64,000 nt of DNA. Source: Tillus elongatus (taxonomy: Eukaryota > Arthropoda > Insecta > Coleoptera > Cleridae). This document shows, in pieces, positions 39,273 through 50,690 of the stretch (the stretch's first letter is position 1; each line of letters opens with the position of its first letter). Position numbers and translations under genes: made by a program. The stretch is from contig OZ023267.1 in the NCBI GenBank assembly GCA_964006375.1, positions 33,472,266 through 33,536,265 on the forward strand, written 5' to 3'. A model generated the notes under the pieces. The model made no database searches. It saw only the letters and a list, made by a program, of their open reading frames with translations, and was not told where the DNA came from.

Positions 39273-41396
39273 CTTTTTTTTTCATGTCAACAACACACCA
39301 CGAGGGCTTACAGCCTAAATACTATCGCGCCATGGGTGTCGACAAGTAGGAAAGAGACAACTTGTTAATTCTGGACTTGAAGGTTTGGAGGTTCGGGGGA
39401 GAAGGAAAAACATGTGCCGGCAAGGAATTCCACAACTTGGAAGTCCTCAGGACAAAAGATCGGGCATAACAAGATGTTCTATGTCTGGTGACCTGGACAG
39501 TTAAAGGGTGCATTCGCTCTGTTCTCCTGGTAGATCTGTTGGGGACAGCAGGTGGAGGAACTATGGAAGAAAGCTCCTCTGAGCAGTGCCCGTGCAGATA
39601 TCCATAAAAGAGAGAGGTCACCACGTCTGTGGGCAAGGGATGGCAGCCTTTGCGTGAGGGTAGGGTCACCGATGAGACGTATAGCTCTCTTCTTAATGGA
39701 GTCCAGGATAGCGAGTGTAGAAGCGGCAGCAGCACCCCAGATGTGGGAGCAGTATTCGAGGTTTGGTCCTATTTGTGAAGTATATAAGGTATAGAGATTA
39801 GCTGTTGAAAAGTATTTGCGAGCCCGCAAGAGGAAACCTAATTTCTTAGCAGCCGCTTCTGCAATTGATGTGACATGTTGGTGACAATTGAGATTTCGAT
39901 CCACAGAAATGCCAACAAGTGAAAAGCACTCATTACTTTGAATAACTTGGTTGTGTATTGTGATGGGTCTAGGGCTGGTGTATCTCTTATGAGAAAGAAA
40001 GCAAGACCGTAATTTGGTGGGGTTGAATTATACAAGATTTCTACTTCCCCAGTCTAATATTTTTTGGAGATCTACGGAGACAGAACCCCCCATGAGTCTG
40101 CGATCCTCATCTAATTGGGCTAAAGAGACAGGCTGAGAATAATGTATATTTGAGTGGAGGGTGCTGTCGACCGCGTAACTGTGAACTGGGCTAGATATGC
40201 TAGAGAGGAGGTCATTGATGTGAAGAAGAAAGAAAGTAGGGGCTAAAGCTGAACCTTGAGGAACTCCTGCGTTAATTGGATACAGTTTAGAGGAATGGCC
40301 ATCCACGACAACAGAAATGCTCCGGTTGGGGAGGAAATTTGCTGTCCACGTACAGAGTTTTGGTGGTAGGCCATAGGCCGGTGGTTTATTAAGCAGTGCT
40401 GCGTGCCAGACCTGGTCGAATGCTTTGGATATGTCTAGAGCGACAATCTGGGATTCACCGTGTAGTTCCATAGACTTGTTCCAAGAATGGATGACAAAGG
40501 AAAGGAGGTCGGCAGTTGATCTGCGCTGACGGAATCCATACTGCCTGTCGTGGATTAGACTGTGTTTTTCAAGAAATTTTAGTAATTCGGGGTTTATATA
40601 CTTTTCCATCACTTTGGAGACGACTGAAAGGAGAGAAATAGGCCTGTAGTTGCTAGGAAGCGCTTTGGATCCATTCTTGGGGACGGGTTTTTGAAGATCC
40701 TAGCCATTCCTTATTATGGACATTGAAGTTACCAATAATAGTGACCTCGAAGTAAGGATATTAAGAAATCAGGTGGTCGGTGTTTTCAGAAAGGTAGTCA
40801 AAGAGCTGGACACAGTTGTTGTCAGAAGGTGACCGGTAAATGCAACAGATGAATTTAGTTGCAGTCCTGGGAGAGAATTTTATCCATAGTATGTATTTTC
40901 TTCCCGCTTCTAAATTGGGGAGTCTGGTGCATGGTAGATTGCTACGGACGTACGCGCACACGCCTCCATGCAATCTAAAGGAAGTAGGTAGCTCATACAC
41001 CGGGAAATTAAGGTGATTAGTGGCTGTTTTGGCACTGATTTGAGTTTCGGTGAGGAAGAGGAGTTGGGGCCTATTAGCCTGAAGGAAATAGTGGACGGAG
41101 TTCAGGTTAGAATTTAGGCCACATATATTCGAGAAGGATATGTTAAATCTTGATGCTGGCGCCCCCTGTACACCCCCCTCCCGGAGATCCGAATGGAGGG
41201 GTATTTACCTACGGAATCTTTTGTACAAGTAGGAGCCATCATCATTTTTGTTTATAAGGGAAACCGACTTATACACCAGAACCGGAAACGTCCGTTGGGA
41301 CTTCACCGGCCCCTTGATGTAAGGGGTGATACCTCCTCGGGCGTGAAAAAATCCTTTACTATCACGTAAAGGAAAATTCCACAACCACCTACCATA
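39273..41396 (-). pseudogene. Main LINE, full-ended but internally deleted (copy 4)
   Basis: The 3' end with poly(A) (T's at 39273-39282) and 'GAGGGCTTACAGCCTAAATA' is present. The 5' end, CCACAACCACCT at 41385-41396, equals the start of the intact copy at 17336. Near 40690 the sequence jumps from the RT N-terminal part (equivalent of 'PKKGSKALPS') to the endonuclease ('EWLG'), losing about 1.05 kb. The remaining frames show HGGVCAYVRSN, CCIYRSPSDN, DRQYGFRQRRSTADLLSF, LDISKAFDQVWH and GVPQGSALAPTFF. YADD is changed to YAVD. Frameshifts follow. The shared 5' start defines the true 5' end of this LINE family. Confidence 0.9.
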
Positions 41397-41399
41397 TTG

Positions 41400-42370
41400 C
41401 AAGTATACCACACCAGCCAACTATTAAAGAGCTGACCATCTCTAGAACTTGGCCCATTTTATGGCTACTATCGTTCTCGACACAGACTGCACTTATTCAT
41501 TATGCTACACATTGCAAGTATTGACAGTCCGTTTAACTTTTAGTTGTATATCCATTGTGAAAACTAAGCGCTTACGTCTTATAAGACGTGATCAGCTGAG
41601 GTTAATAACTTCTTAGTGCGTCAGTGAGTTAATTTAATTTAATTTTTATTAAGGTGCGTATTTTGTTGATAACAATAGTGAAAACTTAAAATCTTGTAAC
41701 TTTATGTGACGAAAGTCTTAAGAAGATGACAAGCTTTATTACCTGTTACTTCTGATGACGGCTTATGATGTCTTGTAATGGTCTCAATTAACATTTATTA
41801 TGGTTTCCCAGTCATGCTTTTATACGTGACATGTAACACAAACATAAAATAATGCATCTTATCCGTAATTTTATGGATGTCGTGAAGCCTTGTTTCAGGA
41901 CTACTTCCTTAAAAAAGTTTCCTAATACATGAGAAGTAAGTACAATAGTAGTTTTTTTATGACATTTCGTGGAAAACTGAAGCAATTTATTTAACAAAAT
42001 AAAAAATGTAGAACATGAATATGATATTTTGCGAAGGTAACAACATACATTGAATAAAAATATCTTCTTTATCTACCTCAAACTATTTAACTGATACGCA
42101 ATAGCGTAACATAAGCTGGGAAAGTATGGTCAAGTGCATTGTGGTAACGAATTTTCCTAAAAATATTTCGGATTCTAATAGCACAATTTTTCATCAAAGT
42201 ATAATCGTCAGTTTTGGTGAATAATAAAGGCCATATGAAAACAACATGCATACCAGCTTTTACTAGCTCTGCACGACAAGTAAGTTACAAGAATAGTTTT
42301 TTTAATGATATTTCGTAGAAAACATTTTTTTTTTCAATATTTTCAAAAGTACTAGAGTCTTTTCGCTATG
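41400..42370. other. No gene; one decayed TIR37
   Basis: AT-rich spacer. 'GTCAAGTGCATTGTGGTAAC' at 42130-42165 is a decayed TIR37. Nothing else recognised. Confidence 0.4.
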
Positions 42371-42690
<320 letters not shown>

Positions 42691-42732
42691 GTCCGGAAAT
42701 GACGATCAAAAATTCAGGGAATTATGCTGCAG

Positions 42733-43553
42733 TTTCAGAGGTGGGAACGTGCTCTTGCAGAAATTATTCCCAATAGATTTAGCAAGAGTCCAGAAGGGTT
42801 TGCTGCCGCTGGAGCTTAAGAGGACTTTGTTTTTAATGTGGTTATTAAACCAGTTTTTTTCCTCAGAAAGAATGCGGACATAGAGTTTTCTTGCGTCGTT
42901 AAATGCTTGACGGTTTTCTTGACTGGGATTGTGTAGAAGCTTTTTGTGAGCTTTGACCTTTTCAAGTCTGGCCTTATCACATGATTTAGAGAACCAGGGC
43001 TTTTGAGTGGCTGCAGATGTTTTCTGTGTACGTGGAATAAATAATTCCATGTCAACTTCGAAAATTTCGGTGACGTTTTGTGAGATATCAGAGGGGACAG
43101 GATGAGAGAAGCGGCCAGAGGCCCATGGAAATGAGGAAAAGTAATCCCCCATTTCGTCCCAGTTCGCAGAGTTATAGTGCCAAACGATACGTGGGTATGA
43201 TGACTGTGTGAGATCTAAGGGATTTGAGCTGTGTGTTGGCATGCGACGAAAGTAGGTAGGTTGCTGAACCATATTGACTAAAGAATTGTTGACTGCAAAG
43301 GCATCAGCTGCGCTCCCTTGTGGATCGGTTTTTTAAGATCCTAGCCATTCTTTATTGTGAACATTGAAGTCACCAAGAATAGTGACCTCGGAGGAAGGAT
43401 ATTCAGAAATCAGATGGTCGGTTTTTTCAGAAAAGTAGTCAAAGAGCTCTACAAAGTTGTTGTCAGAAGGTGACCGGTAAATGCAACAGATGAATTTAGT
43501 TGCAGCCCTGAGAGAGAGTTTTATCTATAGTATTCCAGCTTCTAAATTGGGCC
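42733..43553 (-). pseudogene. Main LINE, endonuclease-linker fragment (copy 5)
   Basis: Matches about 17830-18740 of the intact copy in reverse orientation. It includes SRAATKFICC-equivalent text, SEYPSSEVTILGDFNVH-equivalent text, SSNPLDL then TQSSYPRIVWHYNSANWDEM, and SIGNNFCKSTFPPL at the end. About 34 codons after SSNPLDL are deleted. It is truncated at both ends and has a frameshift near 43330. Confidence 0.85.
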
Positions 43554-43554
43554 A

Positions 43555-43830
43555 ACGTCAAACTCGCAATTTTAAACGTCAAATATGGCAATGTTTAGGC
43601 AAAGAATGTGAAACAAATACCGATTGTAAAAAGAAAATGTTGCAAGAAGAGTGTTCTGCAAACCCTTATGTTTCAGATTCAACCGTCATTGCCCTTCATT
43701 TGACTAAAATATTTACAAAATATCCATTTCAAATAGATCCTTTCTTTGATGCTTTGGCTGTCAGTTTAGTTAAGTTGGTGCTTTTTGGATATTTATTTGT
43801 AGGTTTAGTGAAGTTTAAGGTTTAACGGTC
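43555..43830 (+). repeat. Family D body fragment
   Basis: Shares with 30470-30820 the blocks 'AACGTCAAA...CGC', 'CAACCGTCATTGCCCTTCAT' and 'AAATAGATCCTTTCTTTGAT'. The 114-codon frame over it is not a known protein. Confidence 0.55.
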
Positions 43831-44655
43831 TATAATTTTTTTAGCTAATTTTCGTAGAACAAATTTGTTAATACATTTTTACATTTTTTATCGAAATATG
43901 ATGCGTTTATAAGAAAAAAATCTGGACGCAGTAAGTGCGTTTTGGTAGCGAATTTTAGGTAAATTTGCAGATTAGCTCCCGAACGCTTTTCAAAAAACTG
44001 TTTTCAGAAACCTGCCTAGCCCCCCACCCCCCCCCTGGATCCCCAAACCGCAAGAAAAATTTCTTGTTCACACTCCCCAAAGAAGTTACGGGACCAGGAG
44101 TTAGTAGGGGTGTATAATTTTTTTAGCTAATTTTTGTAGAGCAAATTCGTTAATGCATTTTTGCATTTTTTATCGAAATATGATGCGTTTGTAAGAAAAA
44201 AAAACTGGACGCAGTAAGTGCGTTTTGGTAGCGAATTTTCGGTAAATTTGCAGTTTAGCTCCCGAACGCTTTTCCAAAAACTGTTTTCAGAAACCTGTCT
44301 AGGGCCCCCCTGAATCCACAAACCCCAAGAGAAATTTATTGTTCACACCCCACAAGGAAGTTACGGGACCAGGAGTGAGTAGGGGTGCATAATTATTTTT
44401 TTAGCTAATTTTCGTAGAACAAATTCGTTAATGCATTTTTGCATTTTTTATCGAAATATGATGCGTTTGTAAGAAAAAAATCTGGACGCAATAAGTGCAT
44501 TTTGGTAGCGAATTTTCGGTAAATTTGCAGTTTAGCTCCCGAACGTTTTTAAAAAAACTGTTTTCAGAAACCTGCCTAGACCCCCCCTGGATCCACAAAC
44601 CCCAAGAAAATTTTCTTCTTCACACCCCCCAAGGAAGTTACGGGACCAGGAGCAG
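43831..44655 (+). repeat. ~280-bp tandem array, three units, each with a TIR37
   Basis: Units start at 43831, 44113 and 44388 (282 and 275 bp). Each contains 'TATCGAAATATGATGCG', a TIR37 (CTGGACGCA(G/A)TAAGTGC), 'TTAGCTCCCGAACG', a run of 7-17 C's, 'CAAGAAAAATTTCTTGTTC' and 'GTTACGGGACCAGGAG'. The C runs make this the most GC-biased stretch in the window. Confidence 0.85.
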
Positions 44656-44895
44656 AAAATTCGAATAAAACAGGCTTGAAAGCTGTCTTTTTCACATCTT
44701 GAAGCCATATCCCCCTTAAACCCTGCCTACTCCGCCCAGAACCCCTATTCACTCCCAGTCCCATAACTTCCTTGGGGGGTGTGAACAAGAAATTTTTCTT
44801 GTGGTTTGTGCATCCAGGTGGGGTCCTAGTAATGTTTCTTAAACAAATTTGTTGAAAAGCGTTCGGGAGCTAATCTGCAAATTTACCGAATTTTC
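44656..44895 (-). repeat. Inverted fourth unit of the ~280-bp array
   Basis: Reverse orientation of the same unit: 'CATAACTTCCTTGGGGGGTG', 'GAACAAGAAATTTTTCTTG', 'AAGCGTTCGGGAGCTAATCTG'. It places the tandem array and this copy tail to tail, with ~80 bp of unmatched sequence (44656-44735) between. Confidence 0.75.
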
Positions 44896-45325
44896 ATTAA
44901 ATCCTTCAAATTTCAATAACTCAATTTGCTATTAACGTAAGCTTTGTTACTTAAAAAACCTAAGCTTATTTTCGGAAAATGTTTGTATATTTTCAAACCA
45001 TAAGTAATTTTGATAAAATATAGTAGGTACATTGTTTCTACCACATAGGCTATACCGGTAATCAGATTGATGCCTGCTCGCATTTGCTATTAAAAACATT
45101 TTTATCGAAATTCACTTCCATAACACATTTGCTGTATCTAGACTTTTGAAAAATGTTTATATATTTTCAAACAATAAATGAATTTCGATGAAAGATGGTA
45201 CATTGTTTCTGCTATATAGGCAACCAAGTTTGATGCCTGCTTTCATCAAAGAAAGACATTTGCTACTAAAAATATTTAAAATAAAATTCGCTACCATAAC
45301 GCACTTGCTACGTCCAGAGTTTTTT
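44886..45325 (+). repeat. Two partial TIR37 MITEs in tandem
   Basis: 44886-45133 retains the interior and right end of the MITE ('TCAATAACTCAATTTGCTAT', 'CATTTGCTGTATCTAGAC'). 45140-45320 repeats the right half ('GGTACATTGTTTCTGC', 'CGCACTTGCTACGTCC'). Confidence 0.6.
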
Positions 45326-46245
45326 TTGTGATTCTTATACTAGTACACCTCCTCTTGTTATAAGGAAGTTATGTCAATTGAGACTTTTCATCAAACTCAA
45401 GTTAATGTTAATTTATAAAAAATTAAATGCCGTAATGTTGATCCGTGATGATAAATGAAGCATATACGCGTGCAAAGTAAATAATTAATATTGAACGGAA
45501 CAAAAATAAAGGAGAAGATGGCAAAAACAATGATCTCGTTCAAGGCTGACTACTTTTTGGTATTTTTGCAAGAGCAATAAAAAATCTAATTTGTCTTATA
45601 AATAAAACACGATCAATACGTGAGGTGTAATTTTTACGTTTATTTAATTGTTACTGCGCACTGGACATACATGTTACAAATGTCAAGTAGCTAACAGAAA
45701 AAAGCAAACATTACATTATCACTCACTTATAGCCACTTTAATCAAATTAATATTCATTAATTTTATTTTACTTTAATCCAATGTGTTTGCTTTTGAATTT
45801 TAATGTGTAATTTGTTTGATATTTGTTAAGAGACAAAACAAACAATTATATCCTTGAAGTCATCAATTCTTTAGGTAAACGTTTCTTTAGGTAAAGTAAC
45901 GATAATAAGGTATTGTTATGATTTTTGCTGCCTTCTGGATAATTGTACATTTTGAATTAATATTCAAAAAGCTTTTTTTAACTGAGTACTTACCAATGGC
46001 ATATGTAGCTACAAGGTCCGGTACTTTGTTTTCCGGCGATTGGTAATTTTCCTTATTCATTTGACAGTTTAATTGTCGACTAACAAAAAATAAACTAATT
46101 GTGTTTGCTTTACTAATCGTCGTGATGTAACATATTATAGCATAACCAAGTTTTCAGTTAAGAAGTTATAAACAGGATGGATAAAAATATTAAGATTTTA
46201 CAAAATCGGTTCGTTATTTAAAACGAATAATTTTATTACCTGTCG
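45326..46245. other. No recognisable feature
   Basis: AT-rich spacer with no long frames and no match to the window's repeat families. Confidence 0.45.
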
Positions 46246-46246
46246 A

Positions 46247-46722
46247 CCTACTTTTTTTTCTCCCTCAGGGCTCGTCCGCGGCCTCCCCACCTCGATAGCG
46301 CTGCAACCTTTGGTTTATTGTGCATGCCCTTAGTCTTTTTACTCCACCCACTCCAAAAACACTGTGCCTTGAACTAGTAAAGTTTTATAATGCTCTGTCT
46401 CCGGTCTAGACTGACCGTAGATCAGTTGTCTTCTGCGGTCCAGAGCTTTACACTCGCACAAAATGTGTTGGGCTGATTCCTGCCCCTCGCCGCAGAGTCT
46501 GCATGCGAGGTCCCCCTCGAACCGCCCCATTTTATGCAGGTGTTTCTTGACGGCCATGTGTCCCGTCAAAAGACCTGTTATGTTTCTGAGCTGTCATCTG
46601 CTAAGATTTAGCAACTCCACAGCTCTCTTTGAACTGGGTTCGTCAATTGTTGACTTTCCATTTCTGAGCCCTGGACAGTCTGCCCAGTACACCTTGTGTT
46701 GGTTTCTGACCCAGGACTAAAT
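46247..46722 (-). pseudogene. RNase-H-type LINE, C-terminal part and 3' end
   Basis: The minus strand reads SWVRNQHKVYWADCPG, then KRAVELLNLS, QLRNITGLLTGHM, VKKHLHKMGRFEGD and the knuckle CRLCGEGQESAQHILCEC. It ends EWVE, followed by a short 3' UTR and poly(A) (T's near 46247-46260). From family knowledge, a 'LLTGH..L..HL.KMG...D..CR.C..E.E...HILC.C' end follows an RNase H domain in arthropod I/Jockey-like elements. A stop interrupts 'NLSR*QLRN'. It is the same family as 6738-7068 and longer. It joins a different retroelement at 46722. Confidence 0.8.
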
Positions 46723-46799
46723 GGCTCCCCTGGTAGTGCTCTTTGTCACTTTGCATTGAATAGCAGGATTTAGATGGAGAGATGTTATATACATTCCAC

Positions 46800-47187
46800 T
46801 CAGGACTGACGCATAAAGTGGCGATGTATTGAGATACTGCCTTGTATCGTTAAAGATGTTATGGATCTGATGTCTCGCCTTGACAGACCGAGGACATTGG
46901 AAATGGTGTTGTTGTCCCCACACCAGATCCCTCGTGCCCCAACGACAAGAGGTGCCATGACTAACTGTGTACCTGGGTATCGGTCATGCATGGCATGAAT
47001 AAACAGTGGGCCACTATATATAGCCCCCTTGTTTTGTGCGGCATGCGAAAGCAGACTCGGGCCCTCCCAACTAACGGCAACAACACATATTGTAGTTTGT
47101 GACCCCTTCCGGAGTACGACATCGGGTATTTTCAGAGCCCCATCGCTGCATCTAATCCTGGGCTCTAAACAAAATTTGCGGGGTAGC

Positions 47188-47190
<3 letters not shown>
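46800..47190 (-). pseudogene. Restriction-like endonuclease domain of an R2-type LINE
   Basis: One open minus-strand frame reads CSDGALKIPDVVLRKGSQTT, then AVSWEGPSLLSHAAQNKGAI, QLVMAPLVVGARGIWCGDN, LGLSRRDIRSITSLTIQGS and IHRHFMRQ. In R2 and related non-LTR elements the C-terminal PD-(D/E)xK endonuclease has 'PDLVV..G..V.V.DVTV.WE', 'KV.KY..L', 'VVIGARG.W' and a final '...F...'. The PD pair is present, while the second acidic position reads VAV in place of DV(T/A)V, so catalysis is probably lost. No reverse transcriptase is attached. Confidence 0.6.
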
Positions 47191-47600
<410 letters not shown>

Positions 47601-47712
47601 AGAAATTTGAACAAAGATGTTTCGATGCACACGGTAGGTCCGGTAGCTAGGTATAAAAATTGGTTTAAGTTAATCCACACTTTTATTTTCTGGATCACGA
47701 TTCAAAAATAAA

Positions 47713-48015
47713 AAGTCTGGACGCAGCAAGTACGTCAGGGTAGTGAATTTTCATAAAACTAGCAAATATGTTTTTTTTAAGAACGCGGGCATCGAATTTG
47801 CTTACCAGTATAACCTGTACATAATGTACCATATTTAATCAAAGTAACTTTATTTTTTGAAAACGTACAAAAATTTTCCGAAAATAAACTTAAAATGTTC
47901 CCGAAAGAAACTTGTTTCCCGGTCAACGAACCTTATAGGTTACTAGAAAATTGAGCAATTCAAATTTGAAGTATTTAATAAAAATTCTCTACCATAACGC
48001 ACTTGCTGCGTCCAG
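47713..48015 (-). mobile_element. TIR37 MITE, complete copy
   Basis: Left end CTGGACGCAGCAAGTACG, right end (reverse) CTGGACGCAGCAAGTGCG. The interior is that of the MITE at 32371 in inverted orientation ('CCAGTATAACCTGTACATAA', 'AACCTTATAGGTTACTAG'). About 303 bp, non-coding. Confidence 0.8.
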
Positions 48016-48189
48016 ACATTTTTTCAGTTCTAAAAGTTTTGGGGGTCTTTATTTATCTTATGGACTGATTAAATTATTCACGTTTGGAAATTTTGCGAAT
48101 TTAAACATTTTCGGCAGTTGTATCAGGGTAAAATTCCAATGTTGATTTAATAAATATGTACCTACTTGGAAATATATTTTATACGGCTT

Positions 48190-48313
48190 TTAGTGCATTT
48201 TTATTTAAAAAAATTCACATAAGGTATCGATGGTGAGACAAAAATTTTCTCAAATGAGCGCGAACTAGGACCCCTAGCACCCATACCCGGGGTCAGTTTC
48301 AATTTTTATATGT

Positions 48314-48395
<82 letters not shown>

Positions 48396-49150
48396 ATGTA
48401 TGTATCTAACCGATAACTCAAAAAATAATTAAGGTTCTGACATTATTCTTGTATCTGTGCTGTTTTGCGTGTTGGACTGTGGAAAGTTTTCTGTGGGTGG
48501 AGGAGGTGGAATACAAGTACCACCAGTTGTAGGTGTGGATAACTGACTCGACCTTCTGGAACTACCTACCGAAATGGGGTCATAGAAAGAACTTCTCATG
48601 CTACCATACGACGAACTGACTGTTGAGTTACTGTCCCTTCTTATCTGAACCTGGGTATTACCTGGAGGCTGCAACCCTTGCTGCAATTCTGTCAACTGTG
48701 TTTTGTTTTGACTATTAGTTCCACTAGGAGTATTTCCACTCTGGACCTTTAGGTCAGTGATCCTTCTGTTAAGGTCAGTAAGACCAATGTTTTTCCTCTG
48801 TGCTGCTGACATGGAGCCTGTGTTACTGCATGGAGGTTTGACTTGCAGGCGCGGTTTAAGCCTTGTTTTCGAACGGTGAAACTCGGCAGGTGACTTTCTT
48901 TTATTAATGGACTGGACGAGTTCGTTAGCCAGGAAAATCGGATAAGGTTTTCAGGGAAAATTTTTAGTTTTCTTTTGAAAAAGAATTTTTTCTCCGAAAA
49001 TTACAAAGATATTTTAATGAAATTTGATGGATATGTTGCCTTGGGAAAGACCTTACTGCATGTCAAAATTCAACTTTCTAAGTTTATAGAAAATTGCGTT
49101 TTCAAATTTGAAGCATTTAATAAAAATTCACTACCATAACGCACTTGCTG
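48190..49150 (+). repeat. Family B unit carrying a gene fragment
   Basis: Left edge H-like (TGCATTTTTATTTAAAAAAATTCAC), then 'GGTATCGATGGTGAGAC' and 'AGGACCCCTAGCACCCATAC'. A (TA)n tract with a GT end is at 48319-48400, then 'CGATAACTCAAAAAATAAT'. The ci/GLI fragment interrupts here. The repeat resumes with 'CTTTCTTTTATTAATGGACT', 'GGACGAGTTCGTTAGCCAGG' and the tail to an inverted TIR37 at 49126-49155. About 31 bp of the normal repeat ('GGGCCGATTTTGAT...') are missing at the junction. Confidence 0.75.
48431..48892 (-). pseudogene. ci: Fragment of cubitus interruptus / GLI-type transcription factor
   Basis: An open minus-strand frame of ~150 codons without stops. It reads FHRSKTRLKPRLQVKPPC, NIGLTDLNRRITDLKV, QIRRDSNSTVSSSYGSMRS, SFYDPISVGSSRRSSQLST, a poly-Pro stretch and TDTRIMSEP. 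From family knowledge, Ci proteins, in the region C-terminal to the five zinc fingers, carry 'RxRLQ..', 'I.(E/D)LN.RIT(E/D)LK', 'RRDS..(S/T).S..YGSM' and '(S/A)FYDPIS.G.SRRSSQ(M/L)S' in this order. No zinc finger is included. 'GSMRS' passes directly to 'SFYDPIS', where fly Ci has ~20 extra Ser-rich residues. I see no good splice acceptor or donor at either end, and both flanks are family B repeat, so it looks like an inserted or captured piece and not a working exon. It might still be an exon beside coincidental repeats. Confidence 0.75.
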
Positions 49151-49284
49151 CGTCTCGAAATTTTTACTTTTATACAGGCGTTTTCAAATAATATTTGGCA
49201 AAATTCTTAACAATAAATATTTGCAGAGTTTTGTTTTATGAAACAGAAATTAGATAGCGAAACGGTAATTTCGTTACAATATAT

Positions 49285-49315
49285 TTGTGTTTGTGTGTGT
49301 GCGTGCGTTGTGTGT

Positions 49316-49359
<44 letters not shown>

Positions 49360-49360
49360 A
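49285..49360. repeat. (GT)n microsatellite
   Basis: About 70 bp of GT with a few GC/TT interruptions. The His-Thr frame on the other strand is an artefact. Confidence 0.9.
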
Positions 49361-49935
49361 TAAATTAAATCCAAATGAACCGCGGTCATTGAAAAAAAAA
49401 ATTGAAAATTTGAAAGTCGTGGCCTCTCTTATTAGCGAAATCTTCTTTATGGAAATTTGCTAGACATAAAATCTATTACGATAATCGCCGTGGGTTCATA
49501 GAACCAGTAACAAAATTTTACTGTTATAATAGTGCTTGTCTAAATGTCATATTACATCAACTAAAGTATTTTGTATGCTTGGGATTCCTCATAGATAATT
49601 CATAAGTCATTGTTGGGTACTGAGCCTACTTGATAAATTATCAAAGCAGGGATTACCGTTGAAACTATTTTATCTTTGTCACCTTACTACTTTACATTAA
49701 AATAGTCCACGATTGCGAAGATAAGTTTGTAGTAGTAAGAAGTACATGCAAATTAGGTAGATATTAGTCAGCTGACAATCTACTAAAGAAGACGTATTCT
49801 TTAAAATCCCAAACCTAGATCATTATTGTGGGGAAATCCAATCGATTGTTGCAGTTTTTTTTATAGATGCATTTCATAAAAATGTAACTTATATATTAAA
49901 ACGCCATTAACTGTTTTGGTAACAAGGAAAACCTG
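49361..49935. other. Family B edge, then unassigned
   Basis: 49400-49465 carries a decayed inverted left module and palindrome H (TTAGCGAAATCTTC / GGAAATTTGCTAG). The remaining ~470 bp show nothing recognisable. Confidence 0.4.
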
Positions 49936-49944
49936 ACGCTTATA

Positions 49945-50690
49945 CATACGGGAAGTATCGAAAAGTACTTTGCCTTCAATAGAAAACGCAATAATTTTTT
50001 AAAAGAAAATTTTGTTTATTCAACATATTCTCCTTTAAAACTTACACAATTAGCAAGACGTTTACGAAAAAAATTCTAAACATATGACGTGGTTCGTCGA
50101 AAATTTTTAACTTTTCTTATGTTTTTTTGAGCTTTGGGAATAAATAATAGTCTGGTGATGCTAAATTTGGAGAATATGGCGGTTAGTCAACCAATTCGAA
50201 ACCAATTGTATTAACTGTTTGCAGTGAAATCAACGACTTATGAGCAGTCTTGCGAAAAGGGCGCCCCTTTGGCCAGTTTTCCGTCGCGTTTTCTGCACTT
50301 TTCACCCGTAATAACCCGCTCACTATAGCATGCCCCGACGTAGTTTTACCTTGTTCTAGGAAATCCAGGAAAATTACCCATCTTTGTCTTAGAAAACTGA
50401 AACAAGAACCTTGTCAGCCGACTTTGGAACGCAGAATATTTTTGGACATGAGGAACTGGAATGCTTCCACTCTTTCGATTTCTCTTAGTCTCTGGATCAT
50501 AGTAATGGATCCATGTTTCATCGATAATGACAAGGCAACCCAAGCAGTTTAAGGAATCTTTTTCAAAACTGTGACATATTTCTTTCGACATTGTTAGACG
50601 AGCGCCCACTTGATCAGCGATCAAGCATTTGGGAATCCGTTTTACTGAGTGATTTCTCATTTCCAGGTCAGAAAAATATGCTAAACTCAC
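49945..50690 (-). pseudogene. Mariner (DD34D-type) transposase pseudogene
   Basis: The minus strand reads CHSFEKDSLNCLGCLVIIDE, then TWIHYYDPETKRNRKSGS (first catalytic block DETW). In other frames come RKTAHKSLISLQTVNTIGFE, then PPYSPNLASPDYYLFPKLKK (third block, with PDL changed to PNL) and a C-terminal ANCVSFKGEYVE before the stop near 50030. The 3' terminus TTTTCGATACTTCCCGTA (reverse of 49945-49965) fits a mariner inverted end. The block holding the second aspartate, between about 50230 and 50350, is largely lost. The N-terminal third is truncated. Confidence 0.85.
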
